NCBI RefSeq assembly: GCF_019457945.1
Contig: NZ_JAHZSU010000002.1
Coordinates: 620,001-684,000, forward strand
Length of the DNA stretch: 64,000 nucleotides
Source: Ornithinimicrobium laminariae
Lineage (GTDB): Bacteria; Actinomycetota; Actinomycetes; Actinomycetales; Dermatophilaceae
Direction of reading: 5' to 3'
The notes beneath the pieces were generated by a model, which saw only the letters and a list, made by a program, of their open reading frames with translations, ran no database searches and was not told the DNA's origin. A program made the translations under genes and the position numbers. Below, piece by piece: positions 35,563 to 44,548 of this stretch; the first letter of the stretch is position 1; each line of letters opens with the position of its first letter.

Positions 35563-36380
35563 GGCAATCCTGCGGGTCGGTCTTCGGGGTGGCGGGCGGA
35601 CCGGGGAGCCGGGAGCACCACGTATTCGCCATCAAGTTTTCGGACGGTCAGCGGCGTCTCGTAGACATCCGACAGAATCTCTGGCTGCAGGACTTCTTCG
35701 GGAGAGCCAATGGCCACCACTTTGCCGTGGCGCATCAGCAGCAACCGGTCGGCAAATCGAGCAGCAGTGGTCAGGTCGTGCATCGCTGCCAGGACAGTGA
35801 GGCCATCGCGTCGGCGCAGGTCATCGACCAACTCCAACACCTGCACCTGATGTCCAAGGTCGAGAGCGCTGGTGGGCTCATCGAGCGCCAGGATCGAGGT
35901 CTGCTGCGCCAGCGAGCGAGCCACCACGACGCGTTGGGCTTCACCGCCAGAGAGGCCCACGACCTCGCGTTGGGCAAAGTCGGCCAAACCCAGGCGGTGC
36001 AACACGCTGTCGACAATCCGGTGATCGCGCTGAGATTCTCGCGCTAGCCAGCCCAAGTGAGCGGTGCGCCCGAGCAACACATACTCGACCACACTCATAC
36101 CCTCCGGCAGCAACGGGTTTTGTGGCATCACCGCGATGTCAGTGGCGCTCGGGGCGCGGCCATCAGGCATCGTCACCGTGCCGGTGTGCTTCCCCAAACC
36201 CGCGATCGTATGCAGCAGCGTGGACTTGCCAGCACCGTTCGGCCCGAGCACGGCCAACCACTCACCGGCATAGAGGTCAAGGTCAACGCCAGCAACAGCC
36301 GTCTTGTCGCCATAAGAAACGGTGACATCACGGCAGGTCAGAGCCAAGGTGTCAGTCAGGACAGGATTAGCGCTCATCAC
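35559..36380 (-). CDS. btuD: B12/siderophore-type ABC transporter ATPase (BtuD-like)
   Basis: This 273-aa ATPase has Walker A GPNGAGKSTLLHTIAGLG, the FecE-type signature LSGGEAQRVVVARSL, Walker B ILALDEPTSALD, and a conserved switch His in LAAMHDL. The family covers iron-siderophore, heme and B12 importers. Cobalamin is assigned from context: the riboswitch upstream and the fused reading into cobO. It overlaps the permease stop and the cobO start by 4 bp each. Confidence 0.87.
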   Translation of the reverse strand: MMSANPVLTDTLALTCRDVTVSYGDKTAVAGVDLDLYAGEWLAVLGPNGAGKSTLLHTIAGLGKHTGTVTMPDGRAPSATDIAVMPQNPLLPEGMSVVEYVLLGRTAHLGWLARESQRDHRIVDSVLHRLGLADFAQREVVGLSGGEAQRVVVARSLAQQTSILALDEPTSALDLGHQVQVLELVDDLRRRDGLTVLAAMHDLTTAARFADRLLLMRHGKVVAIGSPEEVLQPEILSDVYETPLTVRKLDGEYVVLPAPRSARHPEDRPAGLP

Positions 36381-37498
36381 GCCCCCCGGCGCGAGCGGCG
36401 CAGCACCAGAGCAAAGAAGGGCGCGCCAACGAAGGCGGTGATGATGCCGACGGGCAACTCAGCGGGGGCGACGACGGTGCGAGCGCCGATGTCCACGAGC
36501 GCCATGAACGATCCACCGACCAACGCCGACAAGGGCACAATCACTCGATAGCTATGGCTGGTCAGCAGACGCACCAGGTGCGGCACGACCAGGCCGACGA
36601 AGGCGATCAAGCCGCTGACCGCAACAGCCGCGGCTGTCAGCAGGGTGGCGGCGGTGATGATCAGGAAGCGGGATCGGGCCGGGTTGAGCCCCAAAGCACG
36701 GGCTTCGTCGTCGCCCAACCGCATCACGTCGAGGTGACGGCGCAGCATAATCAGCAAACCGCCACAGACGATGACATAGGGCAGCAGCAGAAGGACTTGC
36801 TCCCAGCCGCTGGTGGCCAGCCGGCCAAAGAGCCAGGACAGCACTTCACGTGCCCTGGTTTCATCAAGTTTTTGCAGTGCATAAGTTTGCGCGGCGGAAA
36901 ACAGAGCGGCTACCGCGACACCGCTGAGCAACAAAGTTGCTGGCGACGTCCACGACCCTCGTGCCACCAAGACGGAGGCCATCACCGCGACGACGGCACC
37001 GATAAAGGCCGCGGCCGGGACTGCCGACACCGGGCCCCAGCCGACATCCAGGCCAAAACCCAAAGCTAAAACAGCGCCAAAACCGGCACCCGCGGAAACG
37101 CCAAGCAGGTAAGGGTCCGCCAGTGGATTCCGGAAGACGCCCTGGAACGATGCCCCCGCCATACCCAGTGCAGCGCCGACGAGGACGCCCAAAATCGTGC
37201 GCGGCAGGCGAATCTGGAAGAGCACGGCTTCGGCCCGAGAGTCGAGGCTGGTCGCCAAATCGACACCTGGGATGAGATTGAGCATGGAGCGAGCGACTCC
37301 GGCCACCGGCAAGCCGGCAGCCCCACTCGCGGCGCTCAGCAGGATGACGGCGATCAGCACGGTGACGCAGATCGCGACCACCCGTTTGCGCAGCCTAAAG
37401 GACCCCGTCGCGGAGAGCTCAGGCAAAGCAAGCGACCCCGACCCGACGGGCGAAGTTGCCTTCGTCGCCGCCTGATCGAGGTCGCGTTGCTGTGTCAT
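36377..37498 (-). CDS. btuC: FecCD-family permease of B12 importer (BtuC-like)
   Basis: This 373-aa protein has about ten hydrophobic segments. Family motifs include RLPRTILGVLVGAALGMAGASFQGVFRNPLADPYLLGVSAGAG (quoted for its order; each part is typical of FecCD) and the ATPase-coupling loop ARALGLNPARSRF, then GLIAFVGLVVPHLVRLL. It forms the membrane channel dimer of the importer. It lies 21 bp downstream of the substrate-binding lipoprotein gene and overlaps the ATPase gene. Confidence 0.9.
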   Translation of the reverse strand: MTQQRDLDQAATKATSPVGSGSLALPELSATGSFRLRKRVVAICVTVLIAVILLSAASGAAGLPVAGVARSMLNLIPGVDLATSLDSRAEAVLFQIRLPRTILGVLVGAALGMAGASFQGVFRNPLADPYLLGVSAGAGFGAVLALGFGLDVGWGPVSAVPAAAFIGAVVAVMASVLVARGSWTSPATLLLSGVAVAALFSAAQTYALQKLDETRAREVLSWLFGRLATSGWEQVLLLLPYVIVCGGLLIMLRRHLDVMRLGDDEARALGLNPARSRFLIITAATLLTAAAVAVSGLIAFVGLVVPHLVRLLTSHSYRVIVPLSALVGGSFMALVDIGARTVVAPAELPVGIITAFVGAPFFALVLRRSRRGA

Positions 37499-37519
37499 GT
37501 CAGTGCTAATAGTTGCTGA

Positions 37520-38494
37520 TCAGCCAACCGGCACGGCGGCAGCATCCAGAGCCTGCGCTGCTGCCTCAATGAACTGGGGCAGACGTGGCCCCCAGCGCGA
37601 AGCGATGTCAGCGTTGACCGTGATGATGTTGCCCTCTTGCACGGCAGTGATCTCGTCCCAGCCCGGACGTGCGGCGACGTCTTCGGCGGTGTAGCCAACC
37701 TGATCGGTGATCACGATGACCTGCGGGTCCGCTTCGATGATGAACTCTTCGGTGAGCTGGGGGAAGCCAGACTCATCGGTGTCAGCCTCATCGGCGATGT
37801 TGGTGGCGCCCAAGTCGGCGTACACCGAGCCAACGAAGCCGAACGAGCTAGCGGAGAAGAAGGTGTCATCCAGCTCGTGATAAACACGCGGCGAAGCGTC
37901 GGCGGGAGCTTCGGCAAGGGCGGTGTCAACATCTTCGCGCAGGCCAGAGATGACCTCTGCCGTCTCATCAACGTGGTCGGTGGCCACACCGAGGTCGGCC
38001 ATTTGCGCATAGCCACCCTCGATGTCGGCAGGTGCGCCGTAAACCAGGACGGGGATGTCGAGCTCGCCCAAGCTGGCCACCAAGTCGTTGGAGTCGCCAG
38101 AGGCGACAACCAGGTCAGGCTCGTAGGCGACGATGGCTTCGATGTTGGGGTCGAAGCCCGACAAATCGGTGACCGGGGCTTCTTCGGGCGTCGTTGAGAA
38201 GGAGTCGACAGCGACAACCTGGTCACCAGCGCCGATGGCGAAAAGCACCTCGGTCGCGCTGGGCGAGATCGAGACGATGCTCTCCGGCTTGGCTTCAAGG
38301 ACGGTTTCGCCAGCGTCGGACTCGATAGTGACGGGGTATTCGCCACTCATCGCCTCACCAGTTTCTTCGGCGGCGTCGCCTTCAGCAACCTCTTCGCCCT
38401 CGGAGCGGTCGATGGTGTCTTGCTCTTCGATGCTTGCGCAGGCCGAAAGGCCAACAATGAGCGCCAGCGGGGCGGCCCATGTGCGTAGTTTCAC
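37520..38494 (-). CDS. btuF: cobalamin-type ABC substrate-binding lipoprotein (BtuF-like)
   Basis: This 324-aa protein starts at a GTG with AGGAGA 6 nt upstream. It has a short signal peptide with the lipobox LSACAS (Cys near residue 19) and an acidic linker. The helical-backbone binding fold follows: VSISPSATEVLFAIGAGDQVVAVDSFS, DLSGFDPNIEAIVAYEPDLVVAS and FGFVGSVYADLGATNIAD. This architecture fits B12 and siderophore binders. The cobalamin riboswitch directly upstream and cobO in the same operon favour corrinoid as ligand. Confidence 0.88.
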   Translation of the reverse strand: MKLRTWAAPLALIVGLSACASIEEQDTIDRSEGEEVAEGDAAEETGEAMSGEYPVTIESDAGETVLEAKPESIVSISPSATEVLFAIGAGDQVVAVDSFSTTPEEAPVTDLSGFDPNIEAIVAYEPDLVVASGDSNDLVASLGELDIPVLVYGAPADIEGGYAQMADLGVATDHVDETAEVISGLREDVDTALAEAPADASPRVYHELDDTFFSASSFGFVGSVYADLGATNIADEADTDESGFPQLTEEFIIEADPQVIVITDQVGYTAEDVAARPGWDEITAVQEGNIITVNADIASRWGPRLPQFIEAAAQALDAAAVPVG

Positions 38495-38574
38495 GTTAGA
38501 TCTCCTAGTCGTCGAGGTGGATTTGCTCGAACGACGGGATCCTGGTGTCGATCGAACCAGCCCTTGTCCTCGAG

Positions 38575-38695
38575 GGTTCGCGGTTCAGATCACGCTGAAG
38601 TTCGACCGGACTGATCCATCCTGGGATGGCTTTACCGTTGCGGGACAGTGCCGGACTCTCACCGGACTTCGACTTTCACCGTGCGCGGTCAGCCT
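38575..38695 (-). ncRNA. cobalamin riboswitch upstream of btuF-C-D-cobO
   Basis: On the minus strand the leader contains the conserved core: GTCCGGTGAGAGTCCGGCAC, then TGTCCCGCAACGGTAA (about 38672-38629), which matches the CCGGTGA-TCCGG-CTG-CCCGCAAC block of B12 riboswitches. The B12-box-like AGTCCGGTCGAACTTCAGCG follows (about 38610-38591). The 5' edge begins at the stop codon of the aminotransferase gene. A GAACC...GGTTC pairing downstream (about 38577-38540) may be part of the expression platform. It should repress import when adenosylcobalamin is plentiful. Boundaries are approximate. Confidence 0.9.
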
Positions 38696-39591
38696 ACCTG
38701 GTCCAAGGCATATGCCAACCGACTCAGTCCTTCGGGATTGGGCACCGCGACCCGGAATACGCCTGGCATCCCGAAGCTGGTGCAATCCCGGACCACAATT
38801 CCGTATGGCGCCAGTTCGGTCCGTAAGTCCGTGCCGCTGACCAATACCCACGGGGCATCGCCGGCCCGGACAGTCAGCCCATGATCCACGAACAGCCGCC
38901 TCAACTCGCCGCGGAGAATGGCGATCTGCATCGCCAAACCAGGCAAATCAGCATGTTCCAACAGATCCGGCAACACCGCGAGCGCCAACGTGCTGACCGA
39001 CCAATGCGGCTGGTGCTGACGCAGTCTGGCCGGGTCAAACCCTTCCGGCGCGATGACATACCCCAGGCGCAGGCCTGGACAAGCGAACGTTTTGGTGAGG
39101 GAACCCACGATCATGTCCGGCCGACCGGCGCTCCACACCCCGGTGGCCAGCGCAAAGAACGCTTCGTCCCAGACATCTGCGCGCGATCGTGGCCCAGCTA
39201 ACATGCCGGTCGGGCTGTGCGGGTTGCTTCGCCAGATCGGTGCGCGCCCTCGCACGCCACGCGGGTGCAGCCCAAACTCCGGCTCGCGGGCAACCGTGCC
39301 ACCGATCTCGGTCGCAACGATGTGGATAGCCTCGCTGCCGCCGTTGGTCAGGATGAGCCGCTCAGCGTCCACCCCCATGACCTCCGCCAACATGTGCTCC
39401 GCCCGCCGCGCGTCTGGGTAGTGCCCGATGGCGTCGATGTGACGACTCACCAGTTCATCGAATTGGGGGGGAAATGGGTTGAGGTTTTGGGACAGATCCA
39501 GCACTGACTGAGGATCAAGCCCCAGCGCAGCAGCGATGGCTGGGCCATCTCCGCCGTGCGCACCCGGGGGTGGCAGGTTGATTGAAGTCAC
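38689..39591 (-). CDS. cobC: CobC/CobD-type aminotransferase (threonine-phosphate decarboxylase-like)
   Basis: This 300-aa fold-type I PLP protein contains DLSQNLNPFPP, HYPDARRAEHMLAE, LTNGGSEAIHIVA, NPHSPTGMLAG, the PLP lysine in VGSLTKTFACPGLRLGY, and FRVAVPNPEG. This is the pattern of histidinol-phosphate-like enzymes in the cobalamin branch that make aminopropanol phosphate. It is somewhat short for the family (usually about 330-360). Placement next to the B12 importer and riboswitch supports a cobalamin role in supplying CbiB's side chain. A histidinol-phosphate aminotransferase is the alternative. It ends exactly where the riboswitch begins. Confidence 0.78.
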   Translation of the reverse strand: MTSINLPPPGAHGGDGPAIAAALGLDPQSVLDLSQNLNPFPPQFDELVSRHIDAIGHYPDARRAEHMLAEVMGVDAERLILTNGGSEAIHIVATEIGGTVAREPEFGLHPRGVRGRAPIWRSNPHSPTGMLAGPRSRADVWDEAFFALATGVWSAGRPDMIVGSLTKTFACPGLRLGYVIAPEGFDPARLRQHQPHWSVSTLALAVLPDLLEHADLPGLAMQIAILRGELRRLFVDHGLTVRAGDAPWVLVSGTDLRTELAPYGIVVRDCTSFGMPGVFRVAVPNPEGLSRLAYALDQVG

Positions 39592-39610
39592 CTACCTATC
39601 GAACCACCCC

Positions 39611-39964
39611 TCAGTGGCTATCGCTCACACAAAACTCGTTGCCTTCTGGATCCAGCAGTGTCGTCCAGGTGATGCCCCACTCGTCGTGGGTGGAGTGCAC
39701 GGTCGCGCCCAACTCAACCAATCGCGCAACCTCGACCTCACGATCATCAGCCGACAGGTCAAGGTGCATACGATTCTTAACGGCCTTGCCCTCGGGGACC
39801 TGGATAAACATCATGGCTGGCTCGCCCTTGGGCCCGATCACGGCAACGAACTCACCCGCCTCAGGCTCAGCAGCGAACTCGTAACTCAAAGCCCTTGCCC
39901 AAAAAGTTGCCGCTTGCTGCGCGTGGGCCGCATCGACCGTGATGGCGCCAAGAGAGAGACTCAT
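39611..39964 (-). CDS. VOC-superfamily (glyoxalase-like) protein
   Basis: This 117-aa single-module protein has the paired beta-alpha-beta-beta-beta pattern: ITVDAAHAQQAATFWARALSYEF, then NRMHLDLSADDREVEVARLVELGATVH and LLDPEGNEFCVSD. The C-terminal LDPEGNEFC strand is typical of actinobacterial VOC proteins, with metal-ligand-like His and Glu residues. The substrate is unknown; relatives include glyoxalases, antibiotic-resistance binding proteins and dioxygenases. It stands alone on the minus strand, 19 bp upstream of the aminotransferase start. Confidence 0.85.
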   Translation of the reverse strand: MSLSLGAITVDAAHAQQAATFWARALSYEFAAEPEAGEFVAVIGPKGEPAMMFIQVPEGKAVKNRMHLDLSADDREVEVARLVELGATVHSTHDEWGITWTTLLDPEGNEFCVSDSH

Positions 39965-40022
39965 ACCTCCATCGTGGCCAGAATGTGTGCGCTTGTCGAG
40001 GGTCTGCGTAAGTAGCCTCGCA

Positions 40023-41285
40023 TCACGAGCGGTTCTTGGTGATCACTTTGATGATGGCCGGGACCGCACCCGTGCCCTTGACCAAAATAAACGAGGTCAC
40101 TGCACCAACGGCGGGCAACACCGCCAACTCAGCCGAGAGGCCGAAGAGCAAGGTCGTGAGAACCAAGATCATCAGCGGTAAGGGGACGACCGCAACGCTG
40201 ACAGCCGCCGCGATAGTCGGGACAGCAACAACCAGAGGTATTGAGGGGATGAGCGAGTTCACCACGATGCCGATGATGGCCCCCATAAAGAGCAGCGGGA
40301 AAATAGGGCCGCCGAAGAAGCCCCACTTCATCGACAGCGCAAAGACCAGGGTTTTCGCCATAAGGACAACCGCCAAGTAGCCCAAACCAACGGTGGCCGT
40401 TTGAGCCAGGATCGGCTCCAGTTGGTCCCGACCGCTGAACATGGTGACGGGCAGGGCAAATCCCACCGCTGCAATCGCGCACCCGGCAACTGTGGACCGC
40501 ACCACTGAATTCTTGATTTTCTCGCGCACGACGCCGGCTAATTGCAAGCTGAGGACCGCGATAATTCCCATGAACGCGCCTAAAACACCAAGGCCAATAG
40601 CGATGGGGATCCACGTAACTTCCAGACTTGCTTCCCCTAAGTCATAGACATTGAGGAACGGGGAGCCCGCGAAGGGAAACAGCACTGTCAGAGCGACTGT
40701 CGCGGCGACCAGGCCAGGAATCAGGCGCTTATGGCTAAAGGCCCAACGCTCGTGATGCGCTTCTAGAGCCATGATCGGGCCCGCGTAGGGGGTGGTCGCC
40801 AAACCACCAAATACGGATGAGATTCCGGCAAACGTCAGATCCTTTGTCATCTCCTGATCGCCGCCGACTTTTTCCGATACCCCAGTGCCGATGCCTGCAC
40901 CGAGCGTGCCTAGCGGAGCCTCCGGACCGACGGAGCCACCCCCGATCATGCTGACCATTCCGATGGCTGCGAACCGAGCAGCGTGCTGGGGCCGCACTTC
41001 TCCTTCGATCATTTCGTCGACGAAGTTCGGGTCCACACCCTCCAGTTGCCAGATCTTGCGCAACCAGCCGACCAGGAACGAGGCGACCACCACGATCGCC
41101 ACGGCTGTGAGCGACCCGCTAAACCAGCCGAGTGGGGTTTGCTCTTCACCCCAAATGAAGGTGTGCATCAAACTTTCGACGCCGAGAAACACCAACACCC
41201 CAATGGCAGAGAACGCTCCCACCAGCGCGGAAAGCAGGACGAGACGGCCAAAGCCTGCATCACGGGCAAAAGTGGTTGTGGTCAT
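40023..41285 (-). CDS. ClC-family chloride channel/transporter
   Basis: This 420-aa membrane protein has ClC anion-pathway motifs. GGGSVGPEAPLG (near residue 116) contains the gating glutamate of the GxGPEAP loop. GLVVATVALTVLFPFAG and WGFFGGPIFPLLFMGA (the GxFxP-type second ion-binding loop, here GGPIFP) follow. It should exchange chloride for protons or conduct chloride, for pH or acid resistance. It is monocistronic and divergent from the gene at 41390. Confidence 0.9.
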   Translation of the reverse strand: MTTTTFARDAGFGRLVLLSALVGAFSAIGVLVFLGVESLMHTFIWGEEQTPLGWFSGSLTAVAIVVVASFLVGWLRKIWQLEGVDPNFVDEMIEGEVRPQHAARFAAIGMVSMIGGGSVGPEAPLGTLGAGIGTGVSEKVGGDQEMTKDLTFAGISSVFGGLATTPYAGPIMALEAHHERWAFSHKRLIPGLVAATVALTVLFPFAGSPFLNVYDLGEASLEVTWIPIAIGLGVLGAFMGIIAVLSLQLAGVVREKIKNSVVRSTVAGCAIAAVGFALPVTMFSGRDQLEPILAQTATVGLGYLAVVLMAKTLVFALSMKWGFFGGPIFPLLFMGAIIGIVVNSLIPSIPLVVAVPTIAAAVSVAVVPLPLMILVLTTLLFGLSAELAVLPAVGAVTSFILVKGTGAVPAIIKVITKNRS

Positions 41286-41389
41286 AGGCGAAATCTAGTC
41301 TCAGCGGATGTATCAGCCAAAGGCATGACAAGTCCTGACTTGCACAACAAGCCCGGGCGCAACCAGCGCCGATGACAAAGGAGTGCATC

Positions 41390-42106
41390 ATGCCCGTACG
41401 CCCCAACTACTACAAGCACAACAACAAGAAGTACTTCCGCAACGCAGCGGAGAACGTCCTCCTCGGAAGCTTCGGGGAAAAGAAGTCGCCAGTCGGTGGA
41501 CGCAACTACCTTTCAGTCGAGGGCCAGGTGCCGAGCCACATTCTGGACAACTACGCACGGAAGGTGACGACCGTTAAGGAGAACTGGCAGGCGGCAACGC
41601 AAGTAGACCTTGGCTCGTCGTCCGTGGCTGGTTTCGATGTGGCCGGCTCCAGCCTGAGCGCATCGCGGCAAACGTCATTCTCGCTGAGCGACCTGCGCTC
41701 CGCCGATGTTGAGTTGGTGAAGTTTGTGCTCGACGAAGGCGACGTCAAGCGCGTTCTCAACCAGAACTACACGCGGGCTCGCACTGCCATGAGCAACGAA
41801 GGCAACGACGCCCGCATCGCAACATCTGTCTGGATTGCGATGAGCGCGACGCTGGCGCGGGACTTCAGTGTTGGCGCTGAATTGGAGATGTCGGCCAGCG
41901 CGGATGGCATCAAGATCACGTCCTACGTCGAGGCTGACGGAAAGGCAAAGGGAAGCCTCATGATCGCCCGCCGGGTGAAGAACGTCATCACCCTGAGCCA
42001 GGGGACGACTTTCGCCTACGGCATGCACAAGGTCAAGACCTGGGAGCAGTCACGCCGTCGTGGTCGGGTTATGGACCTTGAAGACGACTACCAGGGCATG
42101 GGCTGA
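41390..42106 (+). CDS. unrecognised 238-aa protein, first of an unknown pair
   Basis: The ATG at 41390 follows AAAGGAG by 7 nt, so I prefer it over the upstream in-frame start at 41372. I do not recognise the family. The N-terminus is rich in Asn/Lys/Tyr (RPNYYKHNNKKYFRNA). The middle is Ser-rich and probably beta-stranded (VAGFDVAGSSLSASRQTSFS), followed by a helical part and an alternating beta-like stretch (VGAELEMSASADGIKITSYVEADGKAKG). The C-terminus is Arg/Asp-rich. There is no signal peptide or membrane helix. A strong hairpin separates it from the large gene downstream. The base and codon use look like the surrounding chromosome. Confidence 0.7.
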   Translation: MPVRPNYYKHNNKKYFRNAAENVLLGSFGEKKSPVGGRNYLSVEGQVPSHILDNYARKVTTVKENWQAATQVDLGSSSVAGFDVAGSSLSASRQTSFSLSDLRSADVELVKFVLDEGDVKRVLNQNYTRARTAMSNEGNDARIATSVWIAMSATLARDFSVGAELEMSASADGIKITSYVEADGKAKGSLMIARRVKNVITLSQGTTFAYGMHKVKTWEQSRRRGRVMDLEDDYQGMG

Positions 42107-42125
42107 ATTACCTATTGCAGCACTT

Positions 42126-42172
42126 AGTCTGGCGGGTGGAGCCGGCCCCTGTTGGGCTCCACTCGCCAGACT
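42126..42172 (+). terminator. 18-bp stem-loop between the two unknown genes (terminator/attenuator)
   Basis: AGTCTGGCGGGTGGAGCC (42126-42143) pairs with GGCTCCACTCGCCAGACT (42155-42172), with a single G-U pair and an 11-nt loop, followed by TTTCCCC. It sits 20 bp after the first gene's stop and 24 bp before the second gene's likely start. It would end or attenuate transcription so that the first gene is made in excess. Confidence 0.8.
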
Positions 42173-42195
42173 TTCCCCGTGAGGAGACGCTGCAG

Positions 42196-44493
42196 ATGAC
42201 CCAGCCCGACCTCCACTTGTGGAGCCAGGCCCTGATGGCAGCGTCGGTGCACGAAGACCGCAAGACCCGTCGGGGGGCGGATCGCCGGGCCCAGTCCTGG
42301 GCGCGCTTGCTCAAGGGAATGACCCACGGTGAAGTCGCTCGCGGCTCCCTCACCAGCATCAAAGCGTTGCCTGGGTGGGTCACCTTGGAGATTGAACGGC
42401 CCAAGACTGAGCTCTGGACTACAACGCAGCAAACCGGCAAGACCATCGCTGGTGGCCCATTGGAAGCCGACGAAATCGAACGGGCACGGGCCTTGGGCAT
42501 CAGGCCCAATCGTGCTGAGGTCTTTGCCTCATACCTCACCGGCACAGGCCTTCGAGAACTCTACGAACTACTCGATCAAGGCTCCTACCGGGTGCATCGG
42601 CCCGAAGAAGCAGCACTTCTCGTCATTGCTTGGTTATTGCGCGAGGGGGATCGCACCAATGCCTTGGACATCCTGGAGCAGATCACCCCGTATGCGGCTC
42701 GCCTTCGGTTTATGCCTCGCGTCGCCAGCGCGCGCTATTTGCCACCAGGGGTTGTGGCCCGGCACACAACGGGCGACATCATCGCGTTTCTTGACGGCAT
42801 CGGCACCAGCGAGCGCATCGAAACCCAACGCGAAGCCCTGTGCGTCTGGCTGCCGCTGAGAGACGAGTTCCTGGCCCTGTGGCTCAGCCTGCGGACCGCC
42901 ACCGGCGATGACCTCACCAGTAGCGAAGCCACCAGCAAGACCCTGTCTTGGAGCGCCGAGCAGGTTGAAGAAGCACACCGTGTCCTGCGCCGGTATGACG
43001 CTGCGTTGCGTCAGCACCCACGGTGCAACAAGCCGCATCACGAGGGCAGCAACCTGCGTCTCTTGGTTGATGCCACCCGCAAACGCCTACTGAATCAACT
43101 CGATCCCAGCAGTTTCGGCTGGGCCCGGGTGGCAGCGCGTGACCTGATCAAGAAGTCAGGGCGTCCTGGCGATAAGGCCCACACCACGCTGCGCCTCCAG
43201 CAAGCCCGAGTTGCTGCCATGCCCTCGCCCGCCCTACTCGCCGTTGTTGCCCAACATCGCCTGGCGCAGCATCGAGCCGATGAGGGCTTGCTCCACCCTG
43301 AGCACCTCACACATCCGGTCACTGAGGCCGAGGCCGAGCAGTTCCACCTCCCCGCTGGAAGTTCGCTCAGTAGCAAAATCACCCGCCTGATCCACCGTGC
43401 TCAAGCTGGCTCGATAGCCGATCTGGTCGCTCAGGGCGTGGTGTCGTCGCCGGAGGTCTTGGCCGATCTGATCGCGCCGATCACCGCCCAAACTGTCGCC
43501 ATGTCATACCCAGATCAGCAGTTGGGTGCCCTAATGGGGGCCAGCTATGCGGCCTATCGGCGCACTGGTCGGCCTGCCCGGCTGCGACAACCTAGCAAGC
43601 GCGCTGCCTTCAAAGAGGTGCCATGGATCGTCGCCGTGGCTTCGCGAGAAAAGGCTGACCGCCAGGATGACGCCTTGGGCCTTGCCCGCCTAGTGAGTGC
43701 CCTGGCGATCGAATCATTCCCTGGCAGCGCGTTGCCGAACGTCATCGTGCATGACCTGGCCGCGCTCTTTCAGGCGGGCGGTCGGCGACTACCACTGGTT
43801 GAAGAGCCCTCTACGCACGACTTCACCGGGATTTTTGGCGAGCGGTTTGTGGCTGCGGCCCAACGTGCTAGCGCTTTGCTCGGCGGCACTCTGTACGAGC
43901 GCTACTTCGACCTCGACTATGCCGCCGTGACACTTCTGACGCCTTGGGAGACGCCGACCTCGACATCAGGGCGGCCCCCTGTGACTGCGGGGGCCATTTT
44001 CGGCCAACTGTGCCTGAGTCGCGCCGGGCTCGAGTCAGCCGGATCTGTTGCGGACCGGCGGCGCATCATCGAGATCAGCCAGCAGTTCACCACGCACAAT
44101 CTCGCCATCCTGCTCGACGCTGGCGTGCCCCCGCGAAGTCCATGGTTCGAACTGGCGCTGTCTGCCGGACAGACCACGGCTGACCTGCTGCTTCGCGCCC
44201 CTAGATCGTCCAGGCCGCAAACCACACTGCGCAATGCCGGGCATGCGTGGCGTCAGGCGCTGTTTTTCCTCAGCTACGCCGGGGAAGACAGGGGGCCAGA
44301 GTTTGTGACACGCCTCCAACAGGCCGAAGTGTCGACAGATTGGCCTATGAGCGAGGTGCTTGCTGGGCTGAATTTTGTCCTACTCGGCGGTCGTTTTGAA
44401 ACCACCGCTGATCCCAGCTCCCCTCGCAGGTTGGCGGGCTGGAGCCTGGGTCAACACTGGGCGCTTGAGCCCGATTCAGCACCACATACGTGA
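42196..44493 (+). CDS. large conserved actinobacterial protein of unknown function
   Basis: The ATG at 42196 has GAGGAG 9 nt upstream, giving 765 aa. The in-frame start at 42115 would read through the hairpin and is rejected. I recall similar actinobacterial proteins with the N-terminal block SWARLLKGMTHGEVARGSL, then LPGWVTLEI, but know no assigned function. The rest is helical, with EEAALLVIAWLL, ARYLPPG and a C-terminal half containing IVHDLAALFQAGGRRLP and IFGQLCLSRAGLESAGSVADRR. No catalytic motif, signal peptide or membrane helix is evident. It may be functionally tied to the small protein upstream. The C-terminus may be a large alpha-solenoid (inference from Leu/Ala-rich helices). Confidence 0.72.
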   Translation: MTQPDLHLWSQALMAASVHEDRKTRRGADRRAQSWARLLKGMTHGEVARGSLTSIKALPGWVTLEIERPKTELWTTTQQTGKTIAGGPLEADEIERARALGIRPNRAEVFASYLTGTGLRELYELLDQGSYRVHRPEEAALLVIAWLLREGDRTNALDILEQITPYAARLRFMPRVASARYLPPGVVARHTTGDIIAFLDGIGTSERIETQREALCVWLPLRDEFLALWLSLRTATGDDLTSSEATSKTLSWSAEQVEEAHRVLRRYDAALRQHPRCNKPHHEGSNLRLLVDATRKRLLNQLDPSSFGWARVAARDLIKKSGRPGDKAHTTLRLQQARVAAMPSPALLAVVAQHRLAQHRADEGLLHPEHLTHPVTEAEAEQFHLPAGSSLSSKITRLIHRAQAGSIADLVAQGVVSSPEVLADLIAPITAQTVAMSYPDQQLGALMGASYAAYRRTGRPARLRQPSKRAAFKEVPWIVAVASREKADRQDDALGLARLVSALAIESFPGSALPNVIVHDLAALFQAGGRRLPLVEEPSTHDFTGIFGERFVAAAQRASALLGGTLYERYFDLDYAAVTLLTPWETPTSTSGRPPVTAGAIFGQLCLSRAGLESAGSVADRRRIIEISQQFTTHNLAILLDAGVPPRSPWFELALSAGQTTADLLLRAPRSSRPQTTLRNAGHAWRQALFFLSYAGEDRGPEFVTRLQQAEVSTDWPMSEVLAGLNFVLLGGRFETTADPSSPRRLAGWSLGQHWALEPDSAPHT

Positions 44494-44548
44494 CGCAAGC
44501 CACATCATTTACACCACAATCGAGTTTCCTTAATCACCAAGACTATGG

